A stretch of DNA of 64,000 bases from Hyaloperonospora brassicae (GCA_947650285.1 CANTFL010000873.1:1-64000); one strand, 5' to 3'; counted from the stretch's first letter, positions 22,060-33,204 are shown. A program made the numbers and translations. Notes: a model not told the origin generated them from the sequence alone.

Positions 22060-23700
22060 TTTATACGAGCTTTGAATGCAGATCAAGCAACAAGGGTGAT
22101 AATTCGTCATATGTAGAGGTGCCTCAAGCATTGTAGTGTGTCTCGAGGTGTAGATGAGCACTCGGGGAGGCCCGGAGAAATCATCATACTCAAGCATATA
22201 TTATTCTGCTAGTTCTGGATGCAGTCACCCAGCTTGTGATGTGGCAACTAAAAATCACCCCCTTCGGCGTTGGCCCACATCCCTACTCGCCGACGAGCTA
22301 CTTTTTGGCGCGTGCCAGTGGATGCGTGATTTACCGTACTGCTCGACGGGCGTTCAGTCAATCTAATTCTGTATGCCACACGGACCCGGGTCATCCCTTA
22401 TACATGCATACCCTTGCTTCGGATGATTATGCTTTTTCATAGGTATTTATACTTCGACAGGTCCTCCTGCCGAGGGACCTTATGCTCAGTACCTGGAATC
22501 TTGGGTGGCACCATAGATAGCCATGTGTGTCGACATGGCTTTGAGACCTTATGTGGTTAATATCGTTCATTATGCTTGTAAGATCGCGGTTAGATATTAG
22601 AGGGGAATGAACCGGCCATCGCTGGAGCGGACCGGCTATTTTTTTAACTAAAGCAACGGGGGTTGTTTGGAGCATAAATTTGGACGAATTACGTAAAAAA
22701 ACGTATCTCTGATACTCTTTCGACCATCAAGGGAGCGTCGAGAAGGGCTGATCAATTCGACAAAGATTTGGTCGATAAAGTGCGTGCGCATAGATAACGT
22801 TCGATTTACCATTCAGGTAATAAAATATATGACGATGGACACGAGAGGCAAACGCGTCTGGGGCAGCCACTTGGCTGCATGGCATATTACATGAACTCTT
22901 TCTAGCTTACGCGCATGAGAAAAGAGCGTAGCTTGCATTCGATTCACATATAAAAAGAAAAAACTCATGCGAGCAGCTTTGTTCGATCTGTAAGTGATAC
23001 CGCGACCAAGAACCCTCGTCAATGAGGTCCCCCCAATGCCTTGTCTAAGAACCAACCGTTCTAGTCTAGCAGATGCCAACTTGATTTACGTTTAGACCGA
23101 ACAGGTCTTGACGCAATGTCTGACACGTCTAGCTATATAGTGCTACTTGATAATCTGGTATTCAGCACAGTAGCTGAAACATAAGTACCACATCAGTACA
23201 GTGAGATCATATAAAAATGAGAAATACTTGTAGAACGTCCAGATCAAAGGCATAACCCTCCATTTCTAGTAAGTGTAGAATGTTGATGAAGAAAAGCCGC
23301 TCTTGTTGTGACTTTTCTATCATATTTGCGATATTTAAATCATTTGAAACATTTTTATATGAAGCGATTTGTTTTTAAATTGTTTATACAAACAACGCTG
23401 GCTGGTTGTCGCAATATTAGCTGTGCGATTGTATCGGAGCTAAACAAATACAAAATCATCTACTGCAGCGTCGCTTCGTCAAAACGCACCGATGATTTGT
23501 GATTATAAGGAATCGTTCAAGTCTGGCAGCAATGACGGAAAATTTACTCATCGTTCGGTCATACGCTCGGGGCAAGATGGAAGAACGCAGTGTTCATATC
23601 GATAGATCTCGCATTGTATCGACTACATCGTGGTCGAAACGACAGTGACATACTGCGCCTCGTCGGCCTCGGGTTGGAAAAGCTCGCGTACGCATAAGAT
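22060..23700. other. Spacer between retrotransposons
   Basis: No gene supported. Short frames (for example 22154-22366 and 23308-23502) have no recognisable family. Probably more repeat debris. Confidence 0.5.
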
Positions 23701-23744
23701 ATAGACGCTCTTACAGGTGCAGTCTACTCAGGCAGTTTCACTTC

Positions 23745-23961
23745 CCAATTTGGACTCATCAAGCAACAACGGGCAGAGGCAAAGACCTCCTAAAAGCCAG
23801 TCATCTGGCCCCCTTACCTTGGACGGGAAGTCCGCCTTAGTGGGTGGGGCCAAGGTCAAAGGGGGAGGCCTTTACTCCGCTCTGCGTGCTACGGAAGGCA
23901 ACGCAGAGTGCGACCCGAGAGAGAAGCATATCCGGCATCCTGAGGCACGGGGAAGGCCGAC
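23745..23961. repeat. Decayed interspersed repeat, copy B (left part)
   Basis: Similar in order and wording to 1170-1400. The copia element has inserted into it: the left part ends in CCGAC and resumes at 29051. Confidence 0.55.
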
Positions 23962-24180
23962 TGTTGAAAGGCAAGCTTCAAGTTGATGTACCAAGAAAGT
24001 GGTACCAGTATCACTTATGATATCATTTTTGCGCCGAGAAACTGTGGGAGTTTCATTTTATGATTTCTTCTGCAGGAAGGATTTGATAGCTTGCCAGGAG
24101 ATAACGAAACTAATAACACTCTCTCTTTTGCATTTGATTGTGTGTCCTCTGTCTCTACCTTTGTGTATTGACTTCTAACA
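23962..24180 (+). repeat. Left LTR of copia element
   Basis: TGTTGAAAGG to TTCTAACA, 219 bases. It differs from the right LTR at five positions (three clustered around 'gcgccgagaaac', one in 'agcttgcc', one in 'taataac'). Confidence 0.97.
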
Positions 24181-24181
24181 G

Positions 24182-24197
24182 GTTATGAGCCCAAAGC
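24182..24197 (+). promoter_or_regulatory. Copia primer-binding site, internal tRNA type
   Basis: The LTR is followed at once by GGTTATGAGCCCAAAG. Its complement reads like the anticodon arm of a methionine tRNA (GGGCTCATAACC, with the CAT anticodon) rather than a tRNA 3' end. This is the half-tRNA priming known from Drosophila copia. The gag ATG lies inside the site. Confidence 0.75.
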
Positions 24198-25560
24198 ACG
24201 GGGCACTCAGGGGTGACACGCGCGACGGCGCGTATGCGGAAGCATCCCCTGCCACTGGTCACGAAAGGGTCAGTGAGCGTGAATATTATGAAGAGAAGAG
24301 CAAGCAAGGTGTTGTCCATGCGGTGGACAATGCTGTCACCAGGAGTGACGACGGTTAAGAACTCCTGGTGTTGATGAGAGGAATAACCGGACGTCTGGAT
24401 AGGCTTGAGGAGTCACAGACAAGATTGATGAAAGCCGAGGAAGGGCGTGGAAGACATAGGGACACGCCTATGACCCCGCCTAGACGTTCAAGTTTGTTTG
24501 TTTCGGCTTCGGGAAGAGGAACAAGAATGCATATGGACAACTTGGAAGGGTCCAATGATGCGCCGGTATTTACTCCGAGGAGACCGGTTGAAGGGAAAAT
24601 GTCGTTTGGCTCTGGACAGCCCAAATATAATGGACCCAGCCAGGACGTTCGCGGTCAAGTTGCACCAGGACTTGGAATTCCTGATATGTTGCCCCAAGCT
24701 GGAGGACATGGGTACATGCAACATCAGGACTTGAATGGCTACGGTCATGCACAAGGAAATATACATCAAGTGCGATATCCTGATGCAAGGCAAAAGAAGC
24801 TCGGCATTCGGGTGTTGATGGACGCGAACTGTATGAAGGACTTGGTTCTGGATTTTTGGAGTGGGGTAGGAGATTCGAGCGACAATTTTCTTTGGCGCAG
24901 TCATCTTGTGGTTTTGAATGGCCTGAAGATGTAAAAGTGGATTTGCTTGGTTTGTATCTCTCTGGGACTGCATAGAGATAATATAACAGACAAGTTGCGA
25001 TGTGGTGGAGTCAATTACCCACTTTGCAGTACGTAATGGAGGAAATGCATGAAGCATTCAAGACAACTATAACACCGGCCCAAGCGATGAAACTTTTTGC
25101 GCAACGTAAGAACCCGAACCGAAGTTGACCAGAACATTACATGTATTTGACGGCAATTTCCGAAGTTTGTGGAAACGGCGGTGATTATTTGGTTCTGGAC
25201 AATATTGTGCAATACGCCTCTGAGGCTATGCGAACAATTTTACTGGCAAGAGTTGATCACACGAGAACGGACTACCTGGTACAAGCAGAACAGCTCGCTC
25301 ACTTTGCGCAAGCGTATGAGTTACACACTGGGAGAGAAAGAACTCTCGGGCGAGAAAAAGTGAGCACAAGAGAAGTCGTTAATTCTGTTTCCGATCGACA
25401 ACGCAAGGAAACGCGAAGTTGTCACTTTTGTCACGAAGCTGGACATTTGCAGGGAGCGTGTCCCAAACTCAAGCAACCACAAGGACCTCGAACAAATTTG
25501 TCGCTTGCTGTGAATGAAGTCTCAAGTCAACAAGACATGTCTGGATCTTGGATAGCGGAT
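24185..25560 (+). pseudogene. Copia gag with zinc knuckle (broken)
   Basis: Gag starts at the ATG inside the primer-binding site (MSPKHGALRG) and runs to a TAA at 24356, continuing in the same frame as ELLVLMRGITGRLDRLEESQ. A shift near 24830 moves the sense frame to one reading KVDLLGLYLSGTA and WWSQLPTLQYVMEEMHEAF, then to 25141-25560. There the nucleocapsid knuckle C-x2-C-x4-H-x4-C is intact (CHFCHEAGHLQGAC, near 25420). Gag packages element RNA; the knuckle binds it. Confidence 0.85.
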
Positions 25561-25748
25561 CCAGTAGACACTTGGTCAGTGATGAGTCGTGGCTTCAAAA
25601 CGTTGAGTCGTGTGAAGGGGTTTGTCATCAACCCGATGGACAGCCGCTTCTTATAAGCAAAAGAGGCACTGTGACAATTAACGTCTTGGCTTGTGGAGTT
25701 GAACGTGTGCTGACTCTTACAGATGTATACTTTGCTGAGGGTGTGTAG
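25548..25748 (+). pseudogene. Copia aspartic protease fragment
   Basis: The active-site signature MDSGSSRHLVSDESW opens this frame, and the expected downstream beta-rich segment follows (GTVTINVLACGVERVL). It is one frame away from the gag reading, so a small insertion or deletion lies near 25550. The protease would cut the polyprotein. Confidence 0.8.
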
Positions 25749-25930
25749 CATAATTTAATTTCGTATGGAATCTTGGACCGAAAGGGTTACACACTTGGAT
25801 AAAATGATACACAACGTGTTTTATCCAATACAGTTACTGGAGCTGTGGCTTTTGATGTTCAATTGGTTGGAAACGTTATTGTGGTGCCATGTCGAGTGGT
25901 GGACAACGATGTTGAACCGACGGAGTAATT

Positions 25931-26455
25931 ATGGCGGTCTTGGGTGAAGACGCAAGTGTCCAAGTGGAATCCGCTGTTCAAAAAGGCAGTTTAATGGACT
26001 TTCACAAGCGTTTTGGTCATTTAAACTGTGAAACGATACTAAAATTGGCTAAAGATCCTTATTGTGATTTTTTGCTTACGGACAAGCGTCGCGAATTCTG
26101 TTACACTTGCTCACAAGGCAAACAGACCAAGAACAAACAGCAAAGGCACGACTCTGGGCAACACTCCCCTATTGACAGGGTTGGAGGTGTTATTTGTTCG
26201 GACATCAAGGGCCCGATGACTACAAAAGATCGGCTAAATAATCGCTATATGATCAACTTCGTTGATCATAAGAGCAATTATTGTCGTGTATTTCTTGCTC
26301 GCACTAAAGACGCTGCGGCAAAGAAATTTAAAGATTTTCTGATTTTTTTCGAGAAAAAATTTAATTATCGTGTGCACGTTCTCCGCACGGACTCAGGAGG
26401 AGAGTACCAGAATGTAGATTTATTCTGCAAGAAGTCGGGCGTTTCAAGACATTGA
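25931..26455 (+). pseudogene. Copia integrase, N-terminal part
   Basis: Shows the GAG-pre-integrase zinc-binding part (FHKRFGHLNCETILKLA, then FCYTCSQGKQTK, giving H-x-H...C-x2-C) and the start of the catalytic core. Two aspartates of the D-D-35-E triad are readable (SDIKGPM, and LRTDSGGEYQN). The frame is lost at about 26450; reading one frame over gives the expected SEARNQASNGKAERMHQ joining to the next entry. Confidence 0.9.
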
Positions 26456-26497
26456 AGTGAAGCAAGAAACCAAGCCAGCAATGGAAAGGCTGAGCGC

Positions 26498-28762
26498 ATG
26501 CATCAGACCATCATGAATATGGCTCGTTGCATGATATTTGCGTCAGGATTGCCACTCAATTTCTGGGGTGACGCGGTTGAATACGCTGCTTATATTTTGA
26601 ACCGGGCCCCAAACAATTCGAATGCTGAGCGAATGTCACCGATGAAGGTGCTGACGGACCAGACCCCGTCGCTAGGTGAAATTGTCGTTTTTGGATCACC
26701 ATGTACAGTGTACAGAGATCCTAAGAAGAAGAATTTTGCTCATAGAGGACAAAAAGGGATTATCATTGGCTTTGGTGAAGAAACCAAAGGGTATCGTGTA
26801 TACCTGCCGAAGGATAAAGTAGTCGTTGTCTCGCAGCATGTTCAAAATATTGAGACACTGAACAAGACCCAGAACAAGCAAGTACAAGAATTGTATCTGC
26901 AGAATCCTACTAGTCTGGAAGATAATGAATCCGCGCGAGACCAAGTTCAGGAGGGAGGTAATACAAGATATCAAGATCTGGAGGAGGCGACGATTCGTAA
27001 TGACCAGACACAGAATATGAAGAAAAGGACTCCGTGGACAAGAAAGAAGAAGGTTGTGAAAAGATCGGCGAGTAAGAATAAACGCTCAAGCCAGGGACAA
27101 AGACCTGAGAGTTCAGCCATGGATGCTGACGTTGTCAATGTTGTCACAACATCTGGCCCGAGAAACTTTGGTGAAGCTATGCGTAGCAGTCACAAGGAAG
27201 GATGGATGAAGGCAATTTCTGAGGAATTGCAAGCTTTGGAGAACAATGGAGTTTGGAAAGTTGTGAAGGCTCCAAAAAATATTCGAGCACTTCATTCGAA
27301 GTGGGTTTTTAAGACGAAGCGCGACGCAGAAGGTGGAATCGAGAGATTGAAGGCGAGATTGGTCGCGTGTGGGAATGAACAAGTCTTTGGAGTGAACTAT
27401 GGAGTTACGTTTGCTGCTGTGATTGATATGTCCAGCGTGAAGGTGATTTTTGCACTGGCAAGAAAGTGGAAGGTGCCTGCGAAGCATGAAGATGTTTCAA
27501 ATGCTTACGTTAAAGCAGACAAGGAAGATAATCTCGATAATTACATCCACGTACCACAGGAAATGCAGATTGCAGAGGACTTAAAAAAGAAGATCGGTGT
27601 TGTACAGAACAATGAGATCGTTTTGGAGCTGAAGAAGGAACTATATGGATTAAAACAAGCAGGTAGATTATGGAGTAAATTGCTACACCAGAAATTGGTT
27701 GATATTGGTTTCAAACAAAGTCTCACGGACATATGTGTCTACTTTAGATGGACACATGGTCATCTATTGATTGTTGGATTTTACGTGGATGACCTTCTGG
27801 TAACAGGAAGTGATCAGGGTTCTGTGGATTCATTTTTTGATGAGCTCACTTCACTATCGGTTAAGGATCTTGGGTGTGATCGCAAGTTTTTGGGTATGCG
27901 TGTTCAATACACGGACGAAGATGGGTACGCTTTTGATGAAGAAGTTGGAATTATGGACATGCTGAAGGAGCATGGTCTTGAAATGGAACATAGCGTGCGT
28001 GTTCCAATTACTCAAGACTGGAACGATAATGAAGAATCGGTAGCTGTGCCGTTACCGGTATTTGGAGGAGACGGTGTGGTTACGGTGGAAGTTTTCCAGT
28101 CACTTGTGGGAAGTTTACTATGGATTTCGCGTTGCACCAGACCAGATATTGCTTTCGCGGTGCATAAAGCGTCAAGAAGGACTCATAAGCTCACGATGGG
28201 CGATTATAAGTTGGCCAAGAAAATTGCAAGGTACCTATCTGGCACGAAGACATTGCGACTTTCTATGGTTGGAAGAGATGATGAACCAGAGGTGTTACAA
28301 GTGTTTGGGTACAGTGACGCGGATTTCGCTGCCGACAAAGGTGACAGAAAATCTGTCACGGGTGGTTTGATTACGATTGATGGCATGCCAGTGAGCTGGA
28401 TGTGCAAGAAGCAAGGCGGTGTATCACTTTCTACCATGGAGGCTGAGTTTACAGCTGCATCCATTATGGCTCGAGAACTTTTGGGCATCCGCGAACTGTT
28501 GCAAGAGTTAGATTTGAGATTTGAAGAACCTATACCACTGCGAGTGGATAACCAAGCGGCTTTGAAACAACTTGACGGTGAGAGAGCTTCGGCTAAGGCC
28601 AAACACATTGATGTGCGCATCAAGTTTGTCGGTGATTTCACGAAGCGAGGAATCATAAAGCCTGAATATCGAGAAACTTCAAGTATGCCTGCGGACATAC
28701 TAACGAAGGCATTGGCTGCACCGAAATTGGTCGAGATGCGTCAAGTGATCGGTTTAAAATAA
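26498..28762 (+). CDS. Copia pol: integrase end, RT and RNase H
   Basis: A 754-codon intact frame. Residues 1-115 finish the integrase (FWGDAVEYAAYILNRAPNN). Residues about 240-480 are reverse transcriptase (HSKWVFKTKRD, YGLKQAGRLWSKLL, and the catalytic FYVDDLLVTG near residue 430). The C-terminal part is RNase H (SDADFAADKGDRKSVTGG, then SLSTMEAEFTAAS, then KHIDVRIKFV). It is normally translated as part of a gag-pol polyprotein, so the ATG at its start is not a true initiation site. Frame integrity over 2.2 kb agrees with the young age implied by the LTRs. Confidence 0.93.
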   Translation: MHQTIMNMARCMIFASGLPLNFWGDAVEYAAYILNRAPNNSNAERMSPMKVLTDQTPSLGEIVVFGSPCTVYRDPKKKNFAHRGQKGIIIGFGEETKGYRVYLPKDKVVVVSQHVQNIETLNKTQNKQVQELYLQNPTSLEDNESARDQVQEGGNTRYQDLEEATIRNDQTQNMKKRTPWTRKKKVVKRSASKNKRSSQGQRPESSAMDADVVNVVTTSGPRNFGEAMRSSHKEGWMKAISEELQALENNGVWKVVKAPKNIRALHSKWVFKTKRDAEGGIERLKARLVACGNEQVFGVNYGVTFAAVIDMSSVKVIFALARKWKVPAKHEDVSNAYVKADKEDNLDNYIHVPQEMQIAEDLKKKIGVVQNNEIVLELKKELYGLKQAGRLWSKLLHQKLVDIGFKQSLTDICVYFRWTHGHLLIVGFYVDDLLVTGSDQGSVDSFFDELTSLSVKDLGCDRKFLGMRVQYTDEDGYAFDEEVGIMDMLKEHGLEMEHSVRVPITQDWNDNEESVAVPLPVFGGDGVVTVEVFQSLVGSLLWISRCTRPDIAFAVHKASRRTHKLTMGDYKLAKKIARYLSGTKTLRLSMVGRDDEPEVLQVFGYSDADFAADKGDRKSVTGGLITIDGMPVSWMCKKQGGVSLSTMEAEFTAASIMARELLGIRELLQELDLRFEEPIPLRVDNQAALKQLDGERASAKAKHIDVRIKFVGDFTKRGIIKPEYRETSSMPADILTKALAAPKLVEMRQVIGLK

Positions 28763-28819
28763 ATTCATCGGAGTCGACGATGACAGAGCAAGGATCAAGT
28801 GTTTTGTCAGGATAGTGTC

Positions 28820-28831
28820 GACGAGGAGGAG
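28820..28831 (+). promoter_or_regulatory. Copia polypurine tract
   Basis: The purine run GACGAGGAGGAG ends directly before the TG of the right LTR. Confidence 0.75.
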
Positions 28832-29050
28832 TGTTGAAAGGCAAGCTTCAAGTTGATGTACCAAGAAAGTGGTACCAGTATCACTTATGATATCATTTTT
28901 GCGTTGAGCAACTGTGGGAGTTTCATTTTATGATTTCTTCTGCAGGAAGGATTTGATAGCTAGCCAGGAGATAACGAAACTAACAACACTCTCTCTTTTG
29001 CATTTGATTGTGTGTCCTCTGTCTCTACCTTTGTGTATTGACTTCTAACA
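28832..29050 (+). repeat. Right LTR of copia element
   Basis: 219 bases, ends TTCTAACA, followed by the CCGAC duplication. Confidence 0.97.
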
Positions 29051-29660
29051 CCGACAGCGATCGGCATTCCCGTGCCTTCGTTAGTTCCTGCTCTTCACGA
29101 AGTGCCTCCCCTCGCGCCGACTCGCTCGCCGCGCGCGATACCCACTTTCACGTGGTGGCCTTTCCTAAAAACGTGATGACCTGTTGAGATCCAGTACCGT
29201 TTGTTTATGTAGAGTAAGCACCAGGCCACGATCCTCTTCGTCTCGTGGTGCGCCTGGGCACGTCTGCACTAGATTGTGCAATGGAATCGGCCCGAAGAGC
29301 AGAGCAAGTCAATCACCACGGAAGCGGCCAGGGATTACGTCAAGATGGCACGCTAGGACTATCCAAGTGGAACAGGCCTCCTAGCCATGCGTCCTCTGTC
29401 CCCTGAAGCAGATGAAGCGCGAAGCGACGCGCAGCCTAGCCATCCGGCCAAGAGTGCGCACAAAGTTCTAACCCCGGACTTGGTCAACAGTCATTATCAC
29501 GTGGCCTTTCGAGAGTGTCCCCCGTGACGTCTGGAGCATCGAGCCAGCAGAATGAGAAACGTGGTAGGAGAAAGTTCGTGTCATGGTAGATGACCGAGGT
29601 GATTTCCACACAACAGACATCTGACGAGTGATAAGTAGCTCTAATCGACGATCTGACCTC
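29051..29660. repeat. Decayed interspersed repeat, copy B (right part)
   Basis: Continuation of the repeat split by the copia insertion. Near 29490-29560 the wording 'cacgtggcctttcgagagtgtcccccgtgac...cgagccagcaga' parallels 1600-1665 of copy A. Confidence 0.5.
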
Positions 29661-29685
29661 TCTCTCTACTAAGGCAGCTGACACG

Positions 29686-30956
29686 ATGCTACAAAGCGAG
29701 AGGATCGTTTCAACATGCCGCTACGCACGAAGCAGAGGACATGATGTGAGCCGAGTTGATCGACAGCTGACGCCTGATGGACAGGCTGGAGAGGCAGGTC
29801 CACAAAGTCAGAAGATAGCCAACATACATGTACAAGAAGCAGGCGCTAGGCGTACAACTGTCGCCGTCAATGTATGGGATGGAGGTTATTGGGTCTACGC
29901 CAATGTATGCTGTGTACATACAGGGTCTTGTGCTAGCTTGCGAGAACTACTACGAGCCAGCATCGCGGATCATCGTTTCTGTAAAGTCTTTATCGTTTAC
30001 ACAACACATACGATAGCACGAGAGATTCGAGTTACTGATATCCAAGAGGAGAATGCATCATCGAGTGCGGAGCCTCAATTGACATACGCTTGACATGGTT
30101 GTTTATGCAATCTCTGAGCTTCCAACGCGGTCCGATGAGAAGCAGCTACCCGGCACTACGAAGCCAGGCGTACTACATGCTGCTTCACTGATACGATGGA
30201 TAGTGGAATGCATCGTGTATTGCATTGTTGTAAGCTCTAGCAAGTTCATGGACTACGGGTCTCCACGACAGCCGCGCGAGGCGAGTCAGTTAGGCGGCGG
30301 CAAGGTCTTGTCTGATCACACGTCAGTGCCTTTGCATGTGCGGTATGTAGCAAGGTGACAAAGTGGCACCGAACTGTACCGTGACGGCAACTGGTGTTGA
30401 CTTCGGCTCGTGAAAGTTGTTGAAGCGAGCGGATAGTCGAGACTTGACCTCACGTCTGCAAATGCAGAGAAGCAGCTACCTCTCGACGATGTTTCCATGC
30501 CGAAGCGTGAATGCCGAAGCGTGAATGCCGAATGCAACTTGTATCAATAGAGACCTTTTCCAATTCCATTAGGTTTCGTTTGATTGACAACTGAGGAACT
30601 GACTGCAATCGGTTGAACGTGTGTAAGTGTGTGCAAGTGTGTGTCCAGTGGTGCGCACGCGCACCGGTGTCAATGAGTGCATGTCTTAAGTAAGGCGTTG
30701 GAGAACGCTTCACACGCAGCGAGAGGAGCGGTTTTGGTCAGCCGTACAAAGATGAGCTGCACGCCACGATTACGATGGACAGCCACAGCACGTCGAAAGC
30801 AAATGCCCTGCACTTTATTCGTATCAAAAATGGTAAAGAGTCTTCCATTGGCGCTCTTATAAATTCATATAGCGACAGCTGAACAACTCGGTGGGTCGAC
30901 TACGAGTCAAGCAGAACGAACAGAGTGTAACTGGTGATGACCCTCCCTCCTCCTCG
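29686..30956. other. Spacer, no firm gene
   Basis: A 135-codon plus-strand frame opens with ATG at 29686 and closes at 30093, but it has no recognisable domain and lies in repeat-flanking DNA. The rest holds only short frames. Confidence 0.45.
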
Positions 30957-32162
30957 CTATGCCAGCAACAGAGTCTGCAAAAACTCAATGTCGTCGTCGC
31001 TCCACGTCTCCTTGTCCCCCGAGCGCGACACAATCGGCATGTAGCCAAAGTTGTCGCGCAGACTAATGTCGTCCAGCTCGTCGTCGCTCAGCGCAGGCAT
31101 TGTGTGGACGCCAAAGGGCATCGGCAAGTGCACGAACGAGCTGGGCATGTAGTTGTCGATCCCCGTTGGCGTCGACTCGTCCTTGCCGCTGTTCGCCGAA
31201 CAGGCGGTCGCTGCAACTGACGCCAGCGTCTTGTTCACGGCCTTGAACCCATTGCCTCTGCAGTTGGCATGCTGCGGCTCGAACGACAAGACCAGCGGCG
31301 ACGACGCCCCGTCTTTGCCGTCGTCCATCAACGAGGCCAACGACGGCTGTGGGACGCGGATAGGAGGCACCTGACTCACATGTGCAGCAGCAGGACGTGG
31401 GGTCGCAGTGGTACAGTTGTTGCCGTCCGTCGCGTGCACGTGCGTGGGATGGTGCGGAGACCGTAGGGGCGTCGCCAGCACCTTCTGCTGCTGGTGCTCG
31501 TAAAAGAGCTGCTGCGCCACGGCCATGGAGACCTGTTTCTTCAGGACCGCGCGACGCAGCGATCGTTCACGACGACGGATCGCGTGCACCGTCTGGTACT
31601 TGCGATCGCTGCGACGTTGGATCATGTTTTGCTTCACGCGGTGCTCTTCGCACAGCGAGTGCGCGTCGCCATTGCGCTTGAGCGTCCGTTCGTTGAAGCA
31701 CTTGCCCGTTTTGTACTGGCACTTGCCCGAGTACGACTGTTGATGCGGTTGTTGCGCAGATGCTTTGACGTGCAAAGGCATCACGGGCGCGAGCGGACCG
31801 ACGTTTGTTGAACTGAGAACGCCGTGGGGAACGACGGCGACGACGCCTGCTGCACCGAGCAGTGGGGAAGACGATGAGAAGGGAGTGGTAGTAGTAGTAG
31901 TGGTAGTAGTAGCAGTGGTAGTAGCAGTAGCAGTAGCGGAGACGTTGGCGCTGCTGTTCGGTGTCATCGTGAAGTGCTGGCAATGCGTGAGAGGCGAACA
32001 AATGGAAACTGAGGGCTGAGTGAGGAGGGGCGCGCGACGACGACAGCGGCTCAAGGGACAGCACTTCTTTGTGTACGCGCGAGTCGGCAGCGGCGGTGCG
32101 GCTGCTGCGACTGCGACTGCTGTTGGCTCTTCGCACGCCGGCAGATGGTCGGCGATGAGCAT
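30957..32162 (-). CDS. Putative nuclear protein with Cys/His, Lys/Arg-rich module
   Basis: Single frame of 401 residues from the outermost ATG; a second ATG at 31967 would give 336 residues (MTPNSSAN...) and drops an Arg/Cys-rich stretch that may be 5' leader. After a Thr run comes a compact basic module around residues 142-190: KCQYKTGKCFNERTLKRNG, then HSLCEEHRVKQNMIQRRSDR. This gives a C-x6-C...C-x2-H spacing that could bind zinc or DNA. The C-terminus is acidic (ALSDDELDDISL and WSDDDIEFLQTLLLA), resembling an activation segment. I recognise no named family; a transcription-related role is inference. The Thr tract is encoded by an unstable trinucleotide repeat (31886-31938). Confidence 0.6.
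   Translation of the reverse strand: MLIADHLPACEEPTAVAVAAAAPPLPTRAYTKKCCPLSRCRRRAPLLTQPSVSICSPLTHCQHFTMTPNSSANVSATATATTTATTTTTTTTTPFSSSSPLLGAAGVVAVVPHGVLSSTNVGPLAPVMPLHVKASAQQPHQQSYSGKCQYKTGKCFNERTLKRNGDAHSLCEEHRVKQNMIQRRSDRKYQTVHAIRRRERSLRRAVLKKQVSMAVAQQLFYEHQQQKVLATPLRSPHHPTHVHATDGNNCTTATPRPAAAHVSQVPPIRVPQPSLASLMDDGKDGASSPLVLSFEPQHANCRGNGFKAVNKTLASVAATACSANSGKDESTPTGIDNYMPSSFVHLPMPFGVHTMPALSDDELDDISLRDNFGYMPIVSRSGDKETWSDDDIEFLQTLLLA
31886..31938. repeat. Trinucleotide repeat encoding poly-Thr
   Basis: GTA/GTG/GCA triplets on the plus strand, read as Thr/Ala on the minus strand within the 401-residue protein. Length variation would change the protein without breaking its frame. Confidence 0.9.
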
Positions 32163-33204
32163 CGCAAGCTAACGTCCAGCTGGTCGTGTGATTGCCGCAC
32201 GCAATTGCTGCGAGGGTGAATCAGCTGTTGCTGGCAGAGGTCGGCACCACCCGCAACTCGCAAAAAGAGAGGCACAACGACGACGACATCAACGACGACG
32301 ACGACGACGACCTGCTCGTTACAGCTACTGCTACTGCTACAGCTACTGCTACGACGACTGCGTACTTCTTCTACAACCAGCTTTCTGTTTTCTCCTCCCG
32401 TCGCGGCCATTATGAGCAACATCAACGGTGCGCAGCAGCAGCGGCCGTTTCGACCCTCTTTTTTCGCTCGTAGCGTCCTGAAAACCGATAGAGGTTGAGG
32501 GGCAGCGCGCGAGAAAGAGGGCGTCGCTCGCTGGCAATGTGCGCGTTGTTTGGGTCGCGCAGTGCGCGTGTGCCGAACGGCACGTGACTAGTTCAAAGAC
32601 AAACACGCGTGAGAAAGTTTGGCCAAAGCCTTTCCTACCGGACTGATATCTGCCATTGCAAGACGCTGCGCGTGTGGTCGATGGTCGAGTCGGTTGTGTG
32701 CTTGTTCTCCTCCAGCAGGGTCGCTGTTGCTATATTTGGCGGCCGCGCGGCTTTCTGGGTTTCGCAGGAAGAAAGACAAGAAGATGGGGACAACCGAACG
32801 ACGTTCAGTCCAGCGTGGCACGGAGCCGAGACAGGTCACGAACGGCTGCATAACATTGCGGACGAGCGTGCAGCTTCGTTTCTCGTCCATCTCGTTGGCA
32901 TCGACAGAGTTGTTGTCGATTGAAGTGGTGCTGCTGCTGCTGTCCTCCGCCACGGCAGAGCTCGACCAAAATGACAGGATCCGATAACAAAAGACGCCGA
33001 CTTCCTCCCGCGTGCTGCGTAGCGTCGATCTTTCATCGGGTAATCGACGGCCCCCCCCGCACTACTTTTACTCCTGCGACCTCTCCCCACCGTCTTCGAC
33101 GTCGGTCTCCAATTCGCATCGAGTGACTCACTCACCTGTCGGCGGCATACGGTACGAAACGCTGTGCGTTGTAATCGAGGAGCGTCGCCTGCGATTGCAG
33201 GCAG

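Larger units (their letters stand above)
23962..29050 (+). mobile_element. Ty1/copia retrotransposon, young but frameshifted
   Basis: A 5,089-base element with two 219-base LTRs differing at only 5 sites (about 2.3%), flanked by the exact 5-base duplication CCGAC (23957-23961 and 29051-29055). Internal order is gag with a CCHC zinc knuckle, protease, integrase, reverse transcriptase and RNase H; integrase before RT defines copia. Reading frame is broken at several places: one stop early in gag, a shift near 24830, one near 25550 in protease, others before integrase and near 26450. The final 754-codon frame is intact. The element is complete in structure but probably cannot move on its own unless some breaks are assembly errors. 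Confidence 0.95.

Noticed and set aside
14346..22064. Perfect TTTAT target duplication for the gypsy element
   Set aside because: The right-hand TTTAT lies 8 bases beyond the LTR end inferred from the primer-site spacing; a 5-base match at that distance is likely by chance.
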